From Deltaproteobacteria bacterium (GTDB lineage Bacteria > Desulfobacterota > Desulfomonilia > Desulfomonilales > Desulfomonilaceae), in the NCBI GenBank assembly GCA_023474025.1, contig JAMCYH010000130.1, positions 1 through 64,000 of the forward strand: a stretch of 64,000 bases of DNA. The letters are read 5' to 3'. The first letter of the stretch is position 1, and the number at the start of each line of letters is the position of its first letter. Positions 43,577 through 52,557 of the stretch are shown in pieces. The position numbers and the translations under genes are program-made. The notes below the pieces were generated by a model. The model ran no database searches and was not told the origin of the DNA. It saw nothing but the letters and a program-made list of their open reading frames with translations.

Positions 43577-45229
43577 ATGCTCCTGGAACGTCCTACACTA
43601 ATTAACAAGAACGATGTGCTGTTAATCGGGGCAGTTCTCTCGGTAGGCATTGTTTCGGTTTACCTATATCATCCGATTTTGGGTTATTTTTTCACTGGCA
43701 CTGATACCATAACACTGATTGAAACCAGCCGGATTTTTTCCTTTCACGATTTCACACGATTGTTCACAGAACCATTAATGGCAGGATCTCAATTTGTCAA
43801 CATCGCCAATTTTTTTCGCCCGTTCGCTTCGTTTTCTTATTCGATTGATTATGCTATATGGCATCTGAATCCTTTTGGATTTCAATTGACGAATCTCTTG
43901 CTGAATGCTTCGGTCACGTGTCTTGTCGTTTTGGTAATGTATTGCTTATCCAATGGGAATTTGGTTTTCTCGTGGTTAAGTGGCCTGATTTTTGCCCTGC
44001 ATCCCATCCTTGTAGACAGTGTTCCGGCGACCGATCGCAGACATGATATAATCGCCGCTTTTTTCTTATTGCTGTCTTTATTGTTTTTTCTGAAGAGTAG
44101 AGTTTCTGGCAGAAACAGGAAGTGGTTAATATCGAGTTCTCTCTTGTGTTACGTCCTGGCTTTGGGTGGCAAAGAAGTGGCTATCATCTTGCCAATGATG
44201 ATCCTCCTTCAAGTCTATATATTTTCGAATTCAAAAGATTGGACTGGACGGTTTTTTTCGAGTGTCAGGCAATCATTCCCATATTTTCTTGTTACAGCGG
44301 CTTGTTTAATTTGGCGGACATTCGTGTTGCGAGGCTTGGGTGGGTATCTAAGAACCGCGCCTCTATCCTGGGAAGATATCCAGGCGTATGTTTCCAATAT
44401 TTTTCAGGATTATTTCCTGGATTTAATTTATCCGGCTGACCCTCTGAGAGTGCTTGATACCAGCCTCGGTAATTTCTGGGTATTCCCGATTCTTGTCGCC
44501 TTTGGTTTTTATTTGATTTTATTCTTGTGGGGCCCTATGTCGGAAAAAGATCATATGCATGAGCAAAACACGGCCAGTCTTACGTCTTTTCTTGGCTCAT
44601 GGCTGATGCTGCCATTAATTCTCTTCATCGCAACGTTAACATTTGCCCATCGTAGCATGTATATTCCCGCAATTCCTTTTAGCGCTCTTTTGGCGTATCC
44701 GCTAGCCGAAAGTTTGAAGCGCCTGTTGAATATGTTATCAAAAATCAGACATCAATCCAGCGTAGAGTTAAAAGTCTTTTTCCAATATAAATCGGAAGTA
44801 ATAGTCGTCGTTCTGGGGTTGTCCATGTTTTGTTTTCTGCTTTTATATTCCCCCTTGATAAGACCTTATGACCAGTGGGAGGCCAGCGGTCGTATAGGGC
44901 GTCTCGTCCTAACGAAGCTGGCTTCAGGGACTCGGCAATTGAATCAGGACTGTCGAGTCAATTTATACAACTTGCCCAACTGTCTCAGGTCGTATGAAAA
45001 AAAGGAGCCAAAAGCAAAAGATGTTACTTATCTGAGTGATTACAGCATCAAGTCATGGCTGAACCTGTGTGGTTTTCGAAAAAAGTTGGATGTTATAATC
45101 CGTAGTCGCTCACAACCTTGGGATTTATCCGGGGACCTCAGTGTAGCAATCCTAAAGCTCGGGAAACAAAATCTCCGGGCCATAATAAGGATAAAGCCAT
45201 TGGCAAAAAGGACAAGTCCCATCTGGTAA
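43577..45229 (+). CDS. GT-C-type polytopic membrane protein (TMTC/PMT-like)
   Basis: A 550-residue membrane protein with about ten or more hydrophobic helices. The first periplasmic loop carries an acidic TGTDTITLIE segment, and the HPILVDSVPATDRRHDIIAAFFLLLSLLFFLK stretch resembles the HP-x-H-T-E-x-V-A-W-I segment of GT-C family glycosyltransferases with TPR tails (TMTC) and protein O-mannosyltransferases. No TPR region is present here; the C-terminal about 110 residues form a soluble domain. It could transfer a sugar from a polyprenyl carrier to a protein or glycan. It stands alone between divergent and convergent neighbours. The ribosome site is weak. Confidence 0.65.
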   Translation: MLLERPTLINKNDVLLIGAVLSVGIVSVYLYHPILGYFFTGTDTITLIETSRIFSFHDFTRLFTEPLMAGSQFVNIANFFRPFASFSYSIDYAIWHLNPFGFQLTNLLLNASVTCLVVLVMYCLSNGNLVFSWLSGLIFALHPILVDSVPATDRRHDIIAAFFLLLSLLFFLKSRVSGRNRKWLISSSLLCYVLALGGKEVAIILPMMILLQVYIFSNSKDWTGRFFSSVRQSFPYFLVTAACLIWRTFVLRGLGGYLRTAPLSWEDIQAYVSNIFQDYFLDLIYPADPLRVLDTSLGNFWVFPILVAFGFYLILFLWGPMSEKDHMHEQNTASLTSFLGSWLMLPLILFIATLTFAHRSMYIPAIPFSALLAYPLAESLKRLLNMLSKIRHQSSVELKVFFQYKSEVIVVVLGLSMFCFLLLYSPLIRPYDQWEASGRIGRLVLTKLASGTRQLNQDCRVNLYNLPNCLRSYEKKEPKAKDVTYLSDYSIKSWLNLCGFRKKLDVIIRSRSQPWDLSGDLSVAILKLGKQNLRAIIRIKPLAKRTSPIW

Positions 45230-45338
45230 TTGTATAAAGAATAGCTCCGTCAGACACCGAATGGATATTGTACATCAGAATATTGAGCCCTCAGGAGAAA
45301 GCTCTCCGTTTAAATTGTTTAGGCAGGGATTTTGTCGA

Positions 45339-46865
45339 TTAATTGACAGGGAAGAAGATCCTGAATTTGGAGCCTGACCCTAACTCGCTTTCACATTCCA
45401 TATAACCGTCGTGTTGCTCCACGATCCCCTGGACAACCGAAAGGCCAAGCCCGGTTCCTCTTTCCGAACTTCTTTGCTTGGAAGAAAAAAACGGCTCGAA
45501 GATTTTTGTTTGTATCTGTTTGTCAATTCCTGGACCCGTGTCCGCAAATGATAGCATGACGAAGTTACCTGGAGTAACTCCATTATAACGTCTGCAATAT
45601 TCGCTATCCAGATGAACATTGGCGGATTCAATCTTTAACTGTCCTCCATTCGGCATAGCTTCTTTGGCGTTAACCGACAGGTTTACTATTAGTCTTCGGA
45701 TCTGATTGGGATCCAAAGAAACGGTGGCTAATTGTGGATCCAAATTCAGTTGCACGTCTATTGTAGGAGGAAAAGTATGAATAAGTATGCCTGAAACAGC
45801 GATAATCAAATCATTAAGCTTAGTAGGAACTCTTTGAAACTCTCCCTTTTTAGCAAAAATCAGCAACTGGTTTATCAAATCCGCCCCATCATGAACCGTC
45901 TTGGCTATCTGCTCGAGATCCGCGTAATCCGGATCATTTTCGTCTTTTCCCATCATAAGCGATTGAGCTGCGCTCAGAATAACCTGAAACATATTGTTAA
46001 AATCGTGGGCCATTCCTGTAATTAGAGTCCCAACAGCTTCCATTCTTTGAGAATGCAAGAAACTGGTGGCAAGGGCGTCTTCTTCACGGTTACTTCGGGC
46101 ATGTTCGCAAACATCTCTAAAAACTGTTATAACTTTCGCTCCCTCAAGCCTATCTTTAAAAATCCTTGAATCAAATTCAACAGGGTATGTGGAACCATCA
46201 CTGCGTTTTAAATTGAGTTTCCCTTTAAATCCACCGAAATTGACTCCATTTTTGGATAAATCCGCTAGCCAGGAGCACATCTCATCGACGAAGGCGTTCA
46301 TTCCCAACCCACGGATTTGATCTACCGTCCTGCCCAACATGGCGCAAGTGGCCTTGTTAACGTCGAAGATCCGTCCATGATGGTCAGTAACTAAGATTCC
46401 ATCAGGACAGTTTTCAAAAATCGTTCGGTAATTTTCTTCTGATTTTTTCAAAAGCTGGTGGGTTTTCCGCTGGATGTTATCCAGCTTCTTCTTGTTAATG
46501 GCGCTCCTTATACTCTTTGGCAGCATTTTAATATGATTGGAACTCTTGAAAATATAATCAGCCGCCCCTCGTTTCATAGCTTCTACGGCCAACTCTTCGG
46601 AACGCGAATCCGTTATTATAATAACTGGGAGTAATGGACGATGCGCCTGAACGAAATCAATAACCTGTAGGCCCGTATCCCAGCGAACATCAAGGTCTGA
46701 AATCACCAAATCGAATTCATCCCTCAGAAGGTATTCCCTAAAATCTTCCAGGGAATCAGCTTCAACAACATTAAAACCATTTTTTTTACCATCCAGGATG
46801 CGTACCACCAATTTACGATAATTTGCGTCATCATCGAGATAAAAAATTTTAACAGGTTCGTCCAT
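45339..46865 (-). CDS. Receiver-PAS-histidine kinase
   Basis: A 508-residue soluble kinase. The ATG at 46865 has GAAGAAGG five bases upstream; a TTG five codons earlier is less likely. Domain order: receiver with phospho-Asp57, PAS (about 143-255), HisKA with His287 in GMAHDFNN, and HATPase with DTGPGI and GTGLGLSVV. The kinase type matches the NtrB-like GMAHDFNN group also seen in the large kinase at 52558. With a receiver at the N-terminus it probably sits in the middle of a phosphorelay. No cognate regulator is adjacent. It faces away from lon across a 585-base gap. Confidence 0.92.
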   Translation of the reverse strand: MDEPVKIFYLDDDANYRKLVVRILDGKKNGFNVVEADSLEDFREYLLRDEFDLVISDLDVRWDTGLQVIDFVQAHRPLLPVIIITDSRSEELAVEAMKRGAADYIFKSSNHIKMLPKSIRSAINKKKLDNIQRKTHQLLKKSEENYRTIFENCPDGILVTDHHGRIFDVNKATCAMLGRTVDQIRGLGMNAFVDEMCSWLADLSKNGVNFGGFKGKLNLKRSDGSTYPVEFDSRIFKDRLEGAKVITVFRDVCEHARSNREEDALATSFLHSQRMEAVGTLITGMAHDFNNMFQVILSAAQSLMMGKDENDPDYADLEQIAKTVHDGADLINQLLIFAKKGEFQRVPTKLNDLIIAVSGILIHTFPPTIDVQLNLDPQLATVSLDPNQIRRLIVNLSVNAKEAMPNGGQLKIESANVHLDSEYCRRYNGVTPGNFVMLSFADTGPGIDKQIQTKIFEPFFSSKQRSSERGTGLGLSVVQGIVEQHDGYMECESELGSGSKFRIFFPVN

Positions 46866-47363
46866 AACTGCCTTCTTCAACGACGCGCCTTTGGTGAGAT
46901 TTTGAAGATAATGTCTATTGCAAAACAGAGGGTAATTAATTTAAGCCTGAAACCAAAAGAGGTCCCAAGCAGATTCCAAGAAAAGCTAATCTTACTTTGT
47001 TTCCGAACTACAAGCAAAAGTAGCTGCGGCTTGATATCAATAAAAGCTAACTATATTAATGGCCATAACGAGTTGCAAGTGTTTTTATTTCAAAAGAGAT
47101 AACTTTGGGAAACTAACTAGGAAGTCAACTCAAACGGTATGCCCTTTAATTCTTGCACTGCCCAATCCGAAATGATCATTTTATGTATTCTTATTCACCC
47201 TCTTTTCTTAACAATAGTACTCTATGCTACGTTATGGGGAACCAGGACACCGGATAACAGAGCTTCGCTGAGGATACCGTGCTATAGTGTTTTTCGCGAA
47301 AGGGTGACGCTTGACAGCAGTCATTGCTAATTATAACTATATTAAGGAGTGTTTTGGAGTTAA

Positions 47364-47380
47364 AACCTTTATATAAGGTT
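47364..47380. promoter_or_regulatory. Near-palindromic site upstream of lon
   Basis: AACCTTTATATAAGGTT has perfect 6-base arms around TATAT. It lies 71 bases before the lon start, within reach of an operator role. Confidence 0.35.
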
Positions 47381-47402
47381 GTTGCAAACAAGGATTTTTG
47401 GT

Positions 47403-47427
47403 TTGGAAACTGTCAATAACCCCATAT
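47403..47427 (+). promoter_or_regulatory. Possible heat-shock-type promoter of lon
   Basis: TTGGAA and CCCCATAT are separated by 11 bases, resembling the sigma-32 consensus CTTGAA...CCCCAT-T. The leader would be only about 16 bases with the AAGGA box near its 5' end, so confidence is modest. Confidence 0.3.
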
Positions 47428-47450
47428 AAGCTGTTAAAAGGATTCAAACA

Positions 47451-49946
47451 ATGCCAGACGATATCGAAAAACGTGACGATTTTGAAGATGACCAACAAAA
47501 CAAACCCCAACCGGTAAATTTTGACGACATTCCAGATATTGTTCCTTTGCTTCCGGTTAGGGATGTGGTCATCTATTCATACATGATTTTACCTCTGATG
47601 GTGGGACGTGAAAAATCTATCAGGGCGGTTGAACAAGCTGTAGCTGGTAATAGGCTTATATTCCTTGCCACTCAAAAAACTTCAACAGATGAAGATCCTT
47701 CACCGAACGACATTTTTTCCACCGGCACTGTCGCAATGGTAGTGAAAATGCTCAAATTGCCGGATGGGAGAGTCAAAATATTGGTTCAGGGCGTGGCGAA
47801 GGGGCGCATTGTCTCATACCTGTCGTCAGCTAATTATTTCATGGTCCAAATCGACAAAATACAGGAACCCGCGGTAGAAGGCATTACCATCGAAATTGAA
47901 GCGTTAATGAGGACCGTAAAAGAGAATTCCGAGAAGATTCTTCAACTTCGCGGTATTGTTTCTCCCGATGCTGTCGCTATTCTGGATTCGATAGAGGAGC
48001 CAGGCAGATTGGCGGACTTAGTCGCATCAAACCTGAAGCTTCGAGTCGAAGAGTCCCAACAGATCCTGGAAATAATAGATCCAGTTCCCCGACTTAAAAA
48101 AGTCAATGAGATGTTGTCCAAAGAACTCGAACTATCGGCCATGCAGGCAAAGATTCAAACCCAGGCCAAGGAAGAGATGGGAAAAACTCATCGAGAATAT
48201 TTCTTGCGTGAGCAACTCAAAGCTATTCAGAGCGAGCTTGGTGAGATCGATGAAAAGACCAAGGAAATCGAAGAATTCCGGTCTAAGATAGTTAAGGCTA
48301 AAATTCCGTCGGAAGTCCAGAAAGAAGCCGACAAGCAGTTGAGTCGGCTTAGTCAGATGCATCCTGACGCCGCTGAAGCGTCAATAATAAGGACTTATCT
48401 CGATTGGATTGTCGAACTGCCATGGTCGAAATCTACCAGGGACAAACTCGATATAAAACGGGCTAAACAAATTTTGGATGAAGATCACTACGACCTGGAA
48501 AAAATAAAAGATAGAATACTGGAGTATCTCGGCGTGCGGAAATTGAACAAGCAAATGAAAGGCCCCATCCTTTGCTTTGTTGGGCCTCCAGGTGTTGGTA
48601 AGACTTCCCTCGGTAAGTCTATCGCCCGCGCTCTTGGCCGAAAATTCACACGAATATCTCTTGGCGGACTCAGAGACGAGGCGGAAATCAGAGGCCATAG
48701 ACGTACATATATTGGAGCGCTTCCAGGCAGAATCATTCAGGGACTAAAAAATTCCGGTTCGAACAACCCGGTTTTTATGCTTGATGAAATCGACAAGGTT
48801 GGGGCAGATTTCCGTGGTGATCCGTCCGCCGCCTTGCTGGAAGTTCTCGATCCAGAGCAGAACCATGCATTTAGCGACCACTACCTTAATGTGCCGTTCG
48901 ACCTGTCCAAAGTCATGTTCATTGCTACCGCAAACCTGGCGGACCCTATAATACCCGCGCTGAAGGACAGAATGGAGATAATTGAGTTGTCGGGCTACAT
49001 TGACGAGGAAAAACTTAAGATAGCCAGACAATATCTCATACCTAGACAAGTTAAAGAAAACGGCCTTAAATCTGGTGACTTGGATATTACTGACGAGGCC
49101 ATACTGAACATAATAAATCAGTACACGAGGGAAGCGGGCCTGAGAAATCTGGAAAGGGAAATTGCCAATGTATGCCGCAAAATTGCCAGGAAAATAGCTG
49201 AGGGAGAAAAGAAAGTCACTAGAATCACAGCGAAAAATCTGAACAAATTCCTCGGCGTGCCTCGTATCCTCCCGGACTATGATAATAGAAAAGACGAAAT
49301 TGGTGTGGCTACAGGTCTTGCGTGGACCCCTTATGGAGGTGATGTCTTGTATATAGAAGCTACGCCCATGGAAGGGAAGGGAAATCTTCTTTTGACTGGC
49401 CAGCTAGGAGATGTAATGAAAGAATCTGGCCAGGCGGCAATGTCATATTTCAGGTCCAGAGCGGCTAAGTTTGGTCTAACGGAGAACTTTTATTCTTCTA
49501 AGGACATACACGTGCACGTCCCGGCTGGGGCAATTCCGAAGGACGGGCCCTCGGCAGGAGTAACAATGGCCTCCGCTCTAGTCAGCGCTCTCACTGGTAT
49601 ACCGGTGAGGTCAGATGTGGCTATGACGGGTGAAATAACCCTGCGAGGGCGAGTGCTGCCTATCGGCGGTCTTAGAGAAAAATCGCTGGCTGCGCTAAGA
49701 GCCAGGATTTATACCATAATAGCTCCGGAACAAAACCGGAAGGACCTTGATGAAATCCCGAAACACATTCGGAGGAGACTGGACTTTAAATTCGTGAAGC
49801 ACATGGACGAGGTTTTAAGACTAGCTTTAAAAGACTATCCCAGTGTGCCTGAAACGGTTACAGCGGAGCCTGAATCGGGGAAGGAACCAGCAGTAGCCAA
49901 ATCGAGCAAAAAAAAGGCGCCAAAAGAGGCCAATACTGGCGCTTAA
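47451..49946 (+). CDS. lon: ATP-dependent protease La (Lon)
   Basis: An 831-residue cytoplasmic protease that degrades misfolded and regulatory proteins. The N-terminal substrate-binding LON domain begins after an acidic tail ([19 protein letters not shown], about 32-50). The AAA+ module has Walker [13 protein letters not shown] (about 382) and Walker [11 protein letters not shown] (about 442). The protease domain carries the catalytic Ser in [11 protein letters not shown] (about 706) and Lys in [12 protein letters not shown] (about 747). The C-terminus has a Lys/Pro/Ala-rich extension beyond the usual end. AAAGGA lies upstream of the ATG. A hairpin spans the stop codon and a strong terminator follows. 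Confidence 0.97.
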   Translation: MPDDIEKRDDFEDDQQNKPQPVNFDDIPDIVPLLPVRDVVIYSYMILPLMVGREKSIRAVEQAVAGNRLIFLATQKTSTDEDPSPNDIFSTGTVAMVVKMLKLPDGRVKILVQGVAKGRIVSYLSSANYFMVQIDKIQEPAVEGITIEIEALMRTVKENSEKILQLRGIVSPDAVAILDSIEEPGRLADLVASNLKLRVEESQQILEIIDPVPRLKKVNEMLSKELELSAMQAKIQTQAKEEMGKTHREYFLREQLKAIQSELGEIDEKTKEIEEFRSKIVKAKIPSEVQKEADKQLSRLSQMHPDAAEASIIRTYLDWIVELPWSKSTRDKLDIKRAKQILDEDHYDLEKIKDRILEYLGVRKLNKQMKGPILCFVGPPGVGKTSLGKSIARALGRKFTRISLGGLRDEAEIRGHRRTYIGALPGRIIQGLKNSGSNNPVFMLDEIDKVGADFRGDPSAALLEVLDPEQNHAFSDHYLNVPFDLSKVMFIATANLADPIIPALKDRMEIIELSGYIDEEKLKIARQYLIPRQVKENGLKSGDLDITDEAILNIINQYTREAGLRNLEREIANVCRKIARKIAEGEKKVTRITAKNLNKFLGVPRILPDYDNRKDEIGVATGLAWTPYGGDVLYIEATPMEGKGNLLLTGQLGDVMKESGQAAMSYFRSRAAKFGLTENFYSSKDIHVHVPAGAIPKDGPSAGVTMASALVSALTGIPVRSDVAMTGEITLRGRVLPIGGLREKSLAALRARIYTIIAPEQNRKDLDEIPKHIRRRLDFKFVKHMDEVLRLALKDYPSVPETVTAEPESGKEPAVAKSSKKKAPKEANTGA

Positions 49947-49976
49947 TGGCGCTTCGAAGAATGCGCCTTAAGCGCC
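49938..49976 (+). repeat. GC-rich hairpin overlapping the lon stop codon
   Basis: Left arm 49938-49952 (GGCGCTTAATGGCGC) pairs with right arm 49963-49976 (GCGCCTTAAGCGCC) with one bulged T, around a ten-base loop. The lon TAA stop lies inside the left arm. Extra TGGCGC/GCGCCA units nearby extend the pattern. Confidence 0.7.
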
Positions 49977-50053
49977 AACGATGGCGCGACGGATCACCTC
50001 ATATGTAAATCAGCGCTAACCCAAATCGGAGCAATACCGAATTCGACATCTGA

Positions 50054-50084
50054 AAATAAGGACCTCAGGTTGAGGTCCTTATTT
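50054..50084. terminator. Bidirectional intrinsic terminator between lon and CDF gene
   Basis: Perfect 14-base arms AAATAAGGACCTCA and TGAGGTCCTTATTT around GGT, with A- and T-rich flanks on both sides. It would end lon transcripts and the convergent CDF gene transcript from the other side. Confidence 0.85.
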
Positions 50085-50151
50085 AAATTTTATCAAGCTG
50101 CTGCCAGAGGAAAACTAACAAAACGGATCAATCCACAATGGTTACCAAAAG

Positions 50152-51204
50152 TTAAGGGTGTCCACTGGGGTCTCGTGTCAGCGTCTGCCGATTCCAAATC
50201 TGACTATATATAAGAGTTCCTTCTCTGTGCTCACAAGGATCATAATAACAAAACTGACACCTGGCATTGTCACAGGGGTCAAGATGAATCAACACATCTG
50301 ACATGCCTCTAAAATGTCGTGAAAAAAGGGTTTCCAGGTTCTTGACTTCACTATGAGCCTCCTGAAGCGACAAATTAGTAGGCACAACCAAATGAAAATC
50401 GACATTCACCCTGTTCCCGGAACTCCATGCTCTGAGTTGATGTATATCGATCCATATTTCTTTTTTGTGGTTTTTTAGTAACTGGGAAATCTCATCTAGC
50501 AATTTCGGATCGGTAGCGTGCATAAGACCACCAAAGGCTTTTCTGACAAGTCCTGTCCCCCAAAAGACTATGTTTATTCCGGCAGCGCAAGCGATCATGC
50601 CATCCAGTCGATACCACCCCGTCAAGTAAACCAGCCCCAAACCAATGAGCACTATCGCCGATGTATAAACATCAGTCAGCAAGTGTTTTCCGTCCGCCTC
50701 AAGGACTATGGAACCAGTACGTTTGCCGACGCGTAAGAGAGCGGTTCCTAGGGCTAAATTCCCGAGTCCTGAGGTTACCAGGAAAAACAGACCTTCTCCG
50801 AGGTTCGGAAGCTCAATGGGATTTGTGATTTGTTTCATCCCCTCGACAAAAATCCCAACAGCGGCCACCAAAATCAGCGAACCTTCAAAACCTGCGGAAA
50901 AGAATTCAATCTTTCCATGGCCATATGGATGATTTTCGTCCGCAGGTCGAGCCGATACAATTACGCTACCCAAGCCGAATGCGCTGGCCACAACGTTTAT
51001 GATCGACTCAAGCGCGTCAGACAAAATTGCGGAAGAACCGGTTATCCAATAACCATAAAATTTTAGCCCCATTATTACGGTGCCGAAGATTACGGCAGCC
51101 AGCATGATCCTAAAATTGGATCTAAAGTCTTCCTGCCTAATAATTGGAAGCGCAACATCGTAATTAGCTTCCTGGTTTTCTAATTTTTGTAGGTTGGACG
51201 ACAC
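50152..51204 (-). CDS. Cation diffusion facilitator metal exporter with Cys-rich tail
   Basis: A 350-residue inner-membrane transporter. The GTG at 51204 has AAGGA nine bases upstream; a TTG six codons earlier lacks a site. Six hydrophobic helices include the metal-site segments SAILSDALES (helix 2) and HLLTDVYTS (helix 5), with ENHPYGHGKIEFF between helices 2 and 3. The C-terminal cytoplasmic domain ends with an unusual C-x4-C-x2-C-x4-C-E-H group (DPCDNARCQFCYYDPCEH) that may bind Zn, Fe or another metal. Members export Zn, Co, Fe or Mn using the proton gradient. It is alone, converging on lon. Confidence 0.92.
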   Translation of the reverse strand: MSSNLQKLENQEANYDVALPIIRQEDFRSNFRIMLAAVIFGTVIMGLKFYGYWITGSSAILSDALESIINVVASAFGLGSVIVSARPADENHPYGHGKIEFFSAGFEGSLILVAAVGIFVEGMKQITNPIELPNLGEGLFFLVTSGLGNLALGTALLRVGKRTGSIVLEADGKHLLTDVYTSAIVLIGLGLVYLTGWYRLDGMIACAAGINIVFWGTGLVRKAFGGLMHATDPKLLDEISQLLKNHKKEIWIDIHQLRAWSSGNRVNVDFHLVVPTNLSLQEAHSEVKNLETLFSRHFRGMSDVLIHLDPCDNARCQFCYYDPCEHREGTLIYSQIWNRQTLTRDPSGHP

Positions 51205-51445
51205 GGGAGAATATCCTTCCAATTTAAGCTAATTACCTGAGTTTCTCCAAAATTTTCACAAGATGATATGGGCTATAATAGCCTAATAAATCCATGTATA
51301 TCCTACTCAGTAAGCGCAAGCTTTGTCATGGCTTTTTTGGTTTTATAGAACGTTCATATTAAGATCGATCTGCACAAATGTCAGGCGCCTAGCATCGTTA
51401 AGACTGACTAATTAAAATACCAAAGTTGACGGTCAATAGATGAAG

Positions 51446-52255
51446 TCAGTCCTGAAGGTCATGGTGTGTCGCATCGGTATGCTCTTTGCCAAATAATTTG
51501 CCATCGTCCATCTCGAGTATGCGGTCAAAGACATCCAGACTCATCTGATCGTGGGCTGCGGCCGGTACCGTTGATTCATATCCATGAGCAACCGTTGGGA
51601 ACAGTTCCATCACCCGACTGCCTCTCACGCTTTCCAGGGCGGCCGTCGGTTCGTCGGCCAAAACAATTTTCGGTTTGTTGTCAAGGGCACGGGCTATGAC
51701 CACACGTTGCTGTTCCCCTCCGGACATCATGAAAGGCAAATTTCCACCCAACAGCAAAGCCCTCTCGAGATAGGCCCGGGTCACGGCCAGATTTTGTGTG
51801 TATTTGTCCATCATTTCCTGGGAGATACTGATCGAAAAAACCAATCCGGCATATCTTTGGTAATCGACCTTAGCCTGGCCCAGTATAGCCTGCGACTTCG
51901 CTTCACAGGCCTTTGCCCGTTCAACAGTTGCCTTGCTCGCCTTGAACACTGCTTCCTGCGTCGTAACTTCTCTTATGAGATCGGAATCATCCGGGTGGGC
52001 TCAACAATGAGCCGGTCTTGACCCAGTCATTTTGATCTGCCGGTAGCTCGACAATAACCTTTGTATTTTAGAACTTACCTTCGCCTGGTAATGGGCTTCA
52101 AGCGCCCCGGTCCCCAGGAATTCAGCAACTATTTTGCCGTGACTTGCTGGTTGAGTCATTGCCATTACAGAGGGTAGTTTGGCCTCATAAACTACGACCG
52201 CGACCAACACTGCAAGAAAGATCCATTTCCGGGCTTTTCGCATTATGCGGCTCAA
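51446..52255 (-). pseudogene. Decayed HlyD-type membrane-fusion protein joined to ABC ATPase remnant
   Basis: On the minus strand, 52255 to about 52075 encodes an N-terminal membrane anchor plus the start of a fusion-protein barrel (GTGALEAHYQAKVSSKI). The homologous reading then shifts frame to KVIVELPADQNDWVKTGSLL and ends at a stop, and continues in a third frame as DDSDLIREVTT leading into the coiled-coil KASKATVERAKA. This coiled coil runs directly, from about 51800, into the C-terminal half of an ABC ATPase (LLLGGNLPFMMSGGEQQRVVIARAL, VLADEPTAALES) with no Walker A. Two frameshifts and a large internal deletion are therefore implied. The permease is missing. It is the relic of a DevBA/MacAB-like exporter. 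Confidence 0.85.
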
Positions 52256-52557
52256 AACTGAGACGCAATTCCAAAAAAGATATTCCTGTCTTCAAATTAA
52301 TTTCTCGCGATTAATTCTATTGGATGTTATTTTAAGAACTCAATTCTTGTTTAAAAGCAGCTTAGACTGAAAGCGTAGCAAGTTCGTTCATCATAGCGCC
52401 GTTTTCCTAAACTGAAGATTCCCAAATAATTGATAATAACTCTTAAGACTTGGTTCATTTTTATTTGATGATCTATGAATCGTCTTGACGCATAAGATTG
52501 TCACAATTACCGTTTGTGGATCAGCGTCGCAAGGTCATTATGCTGGAGAATATTTAA
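52256..52557. other. Intergenic region upstream of large hybrid kinase
   Basis: AT-rich spacer of about 300 bases with no gene, no strong hairpin and no clear promoter. Confidence 0.45.

Larger units (their letters stand above)
46866..47450. other. Divergent gap between sensor kinase and lon
   Basis: No credible gene. Features seen are a near-palindrome at 47364-47380 and a heat-shock-promoter-like sequence close to lon. A TTGACA at 47309-47314 lacks a well-placed partner. Confidence 0.5.

Noticed and set aside
47139-47330. 63-codon frame and a tRNA-like sequence feel around 47240-47290 before lon
   Set aside because: No acceptor or T-arm pairing could be drawn, and the frame has no ribosome site; no RNA gene is supported.
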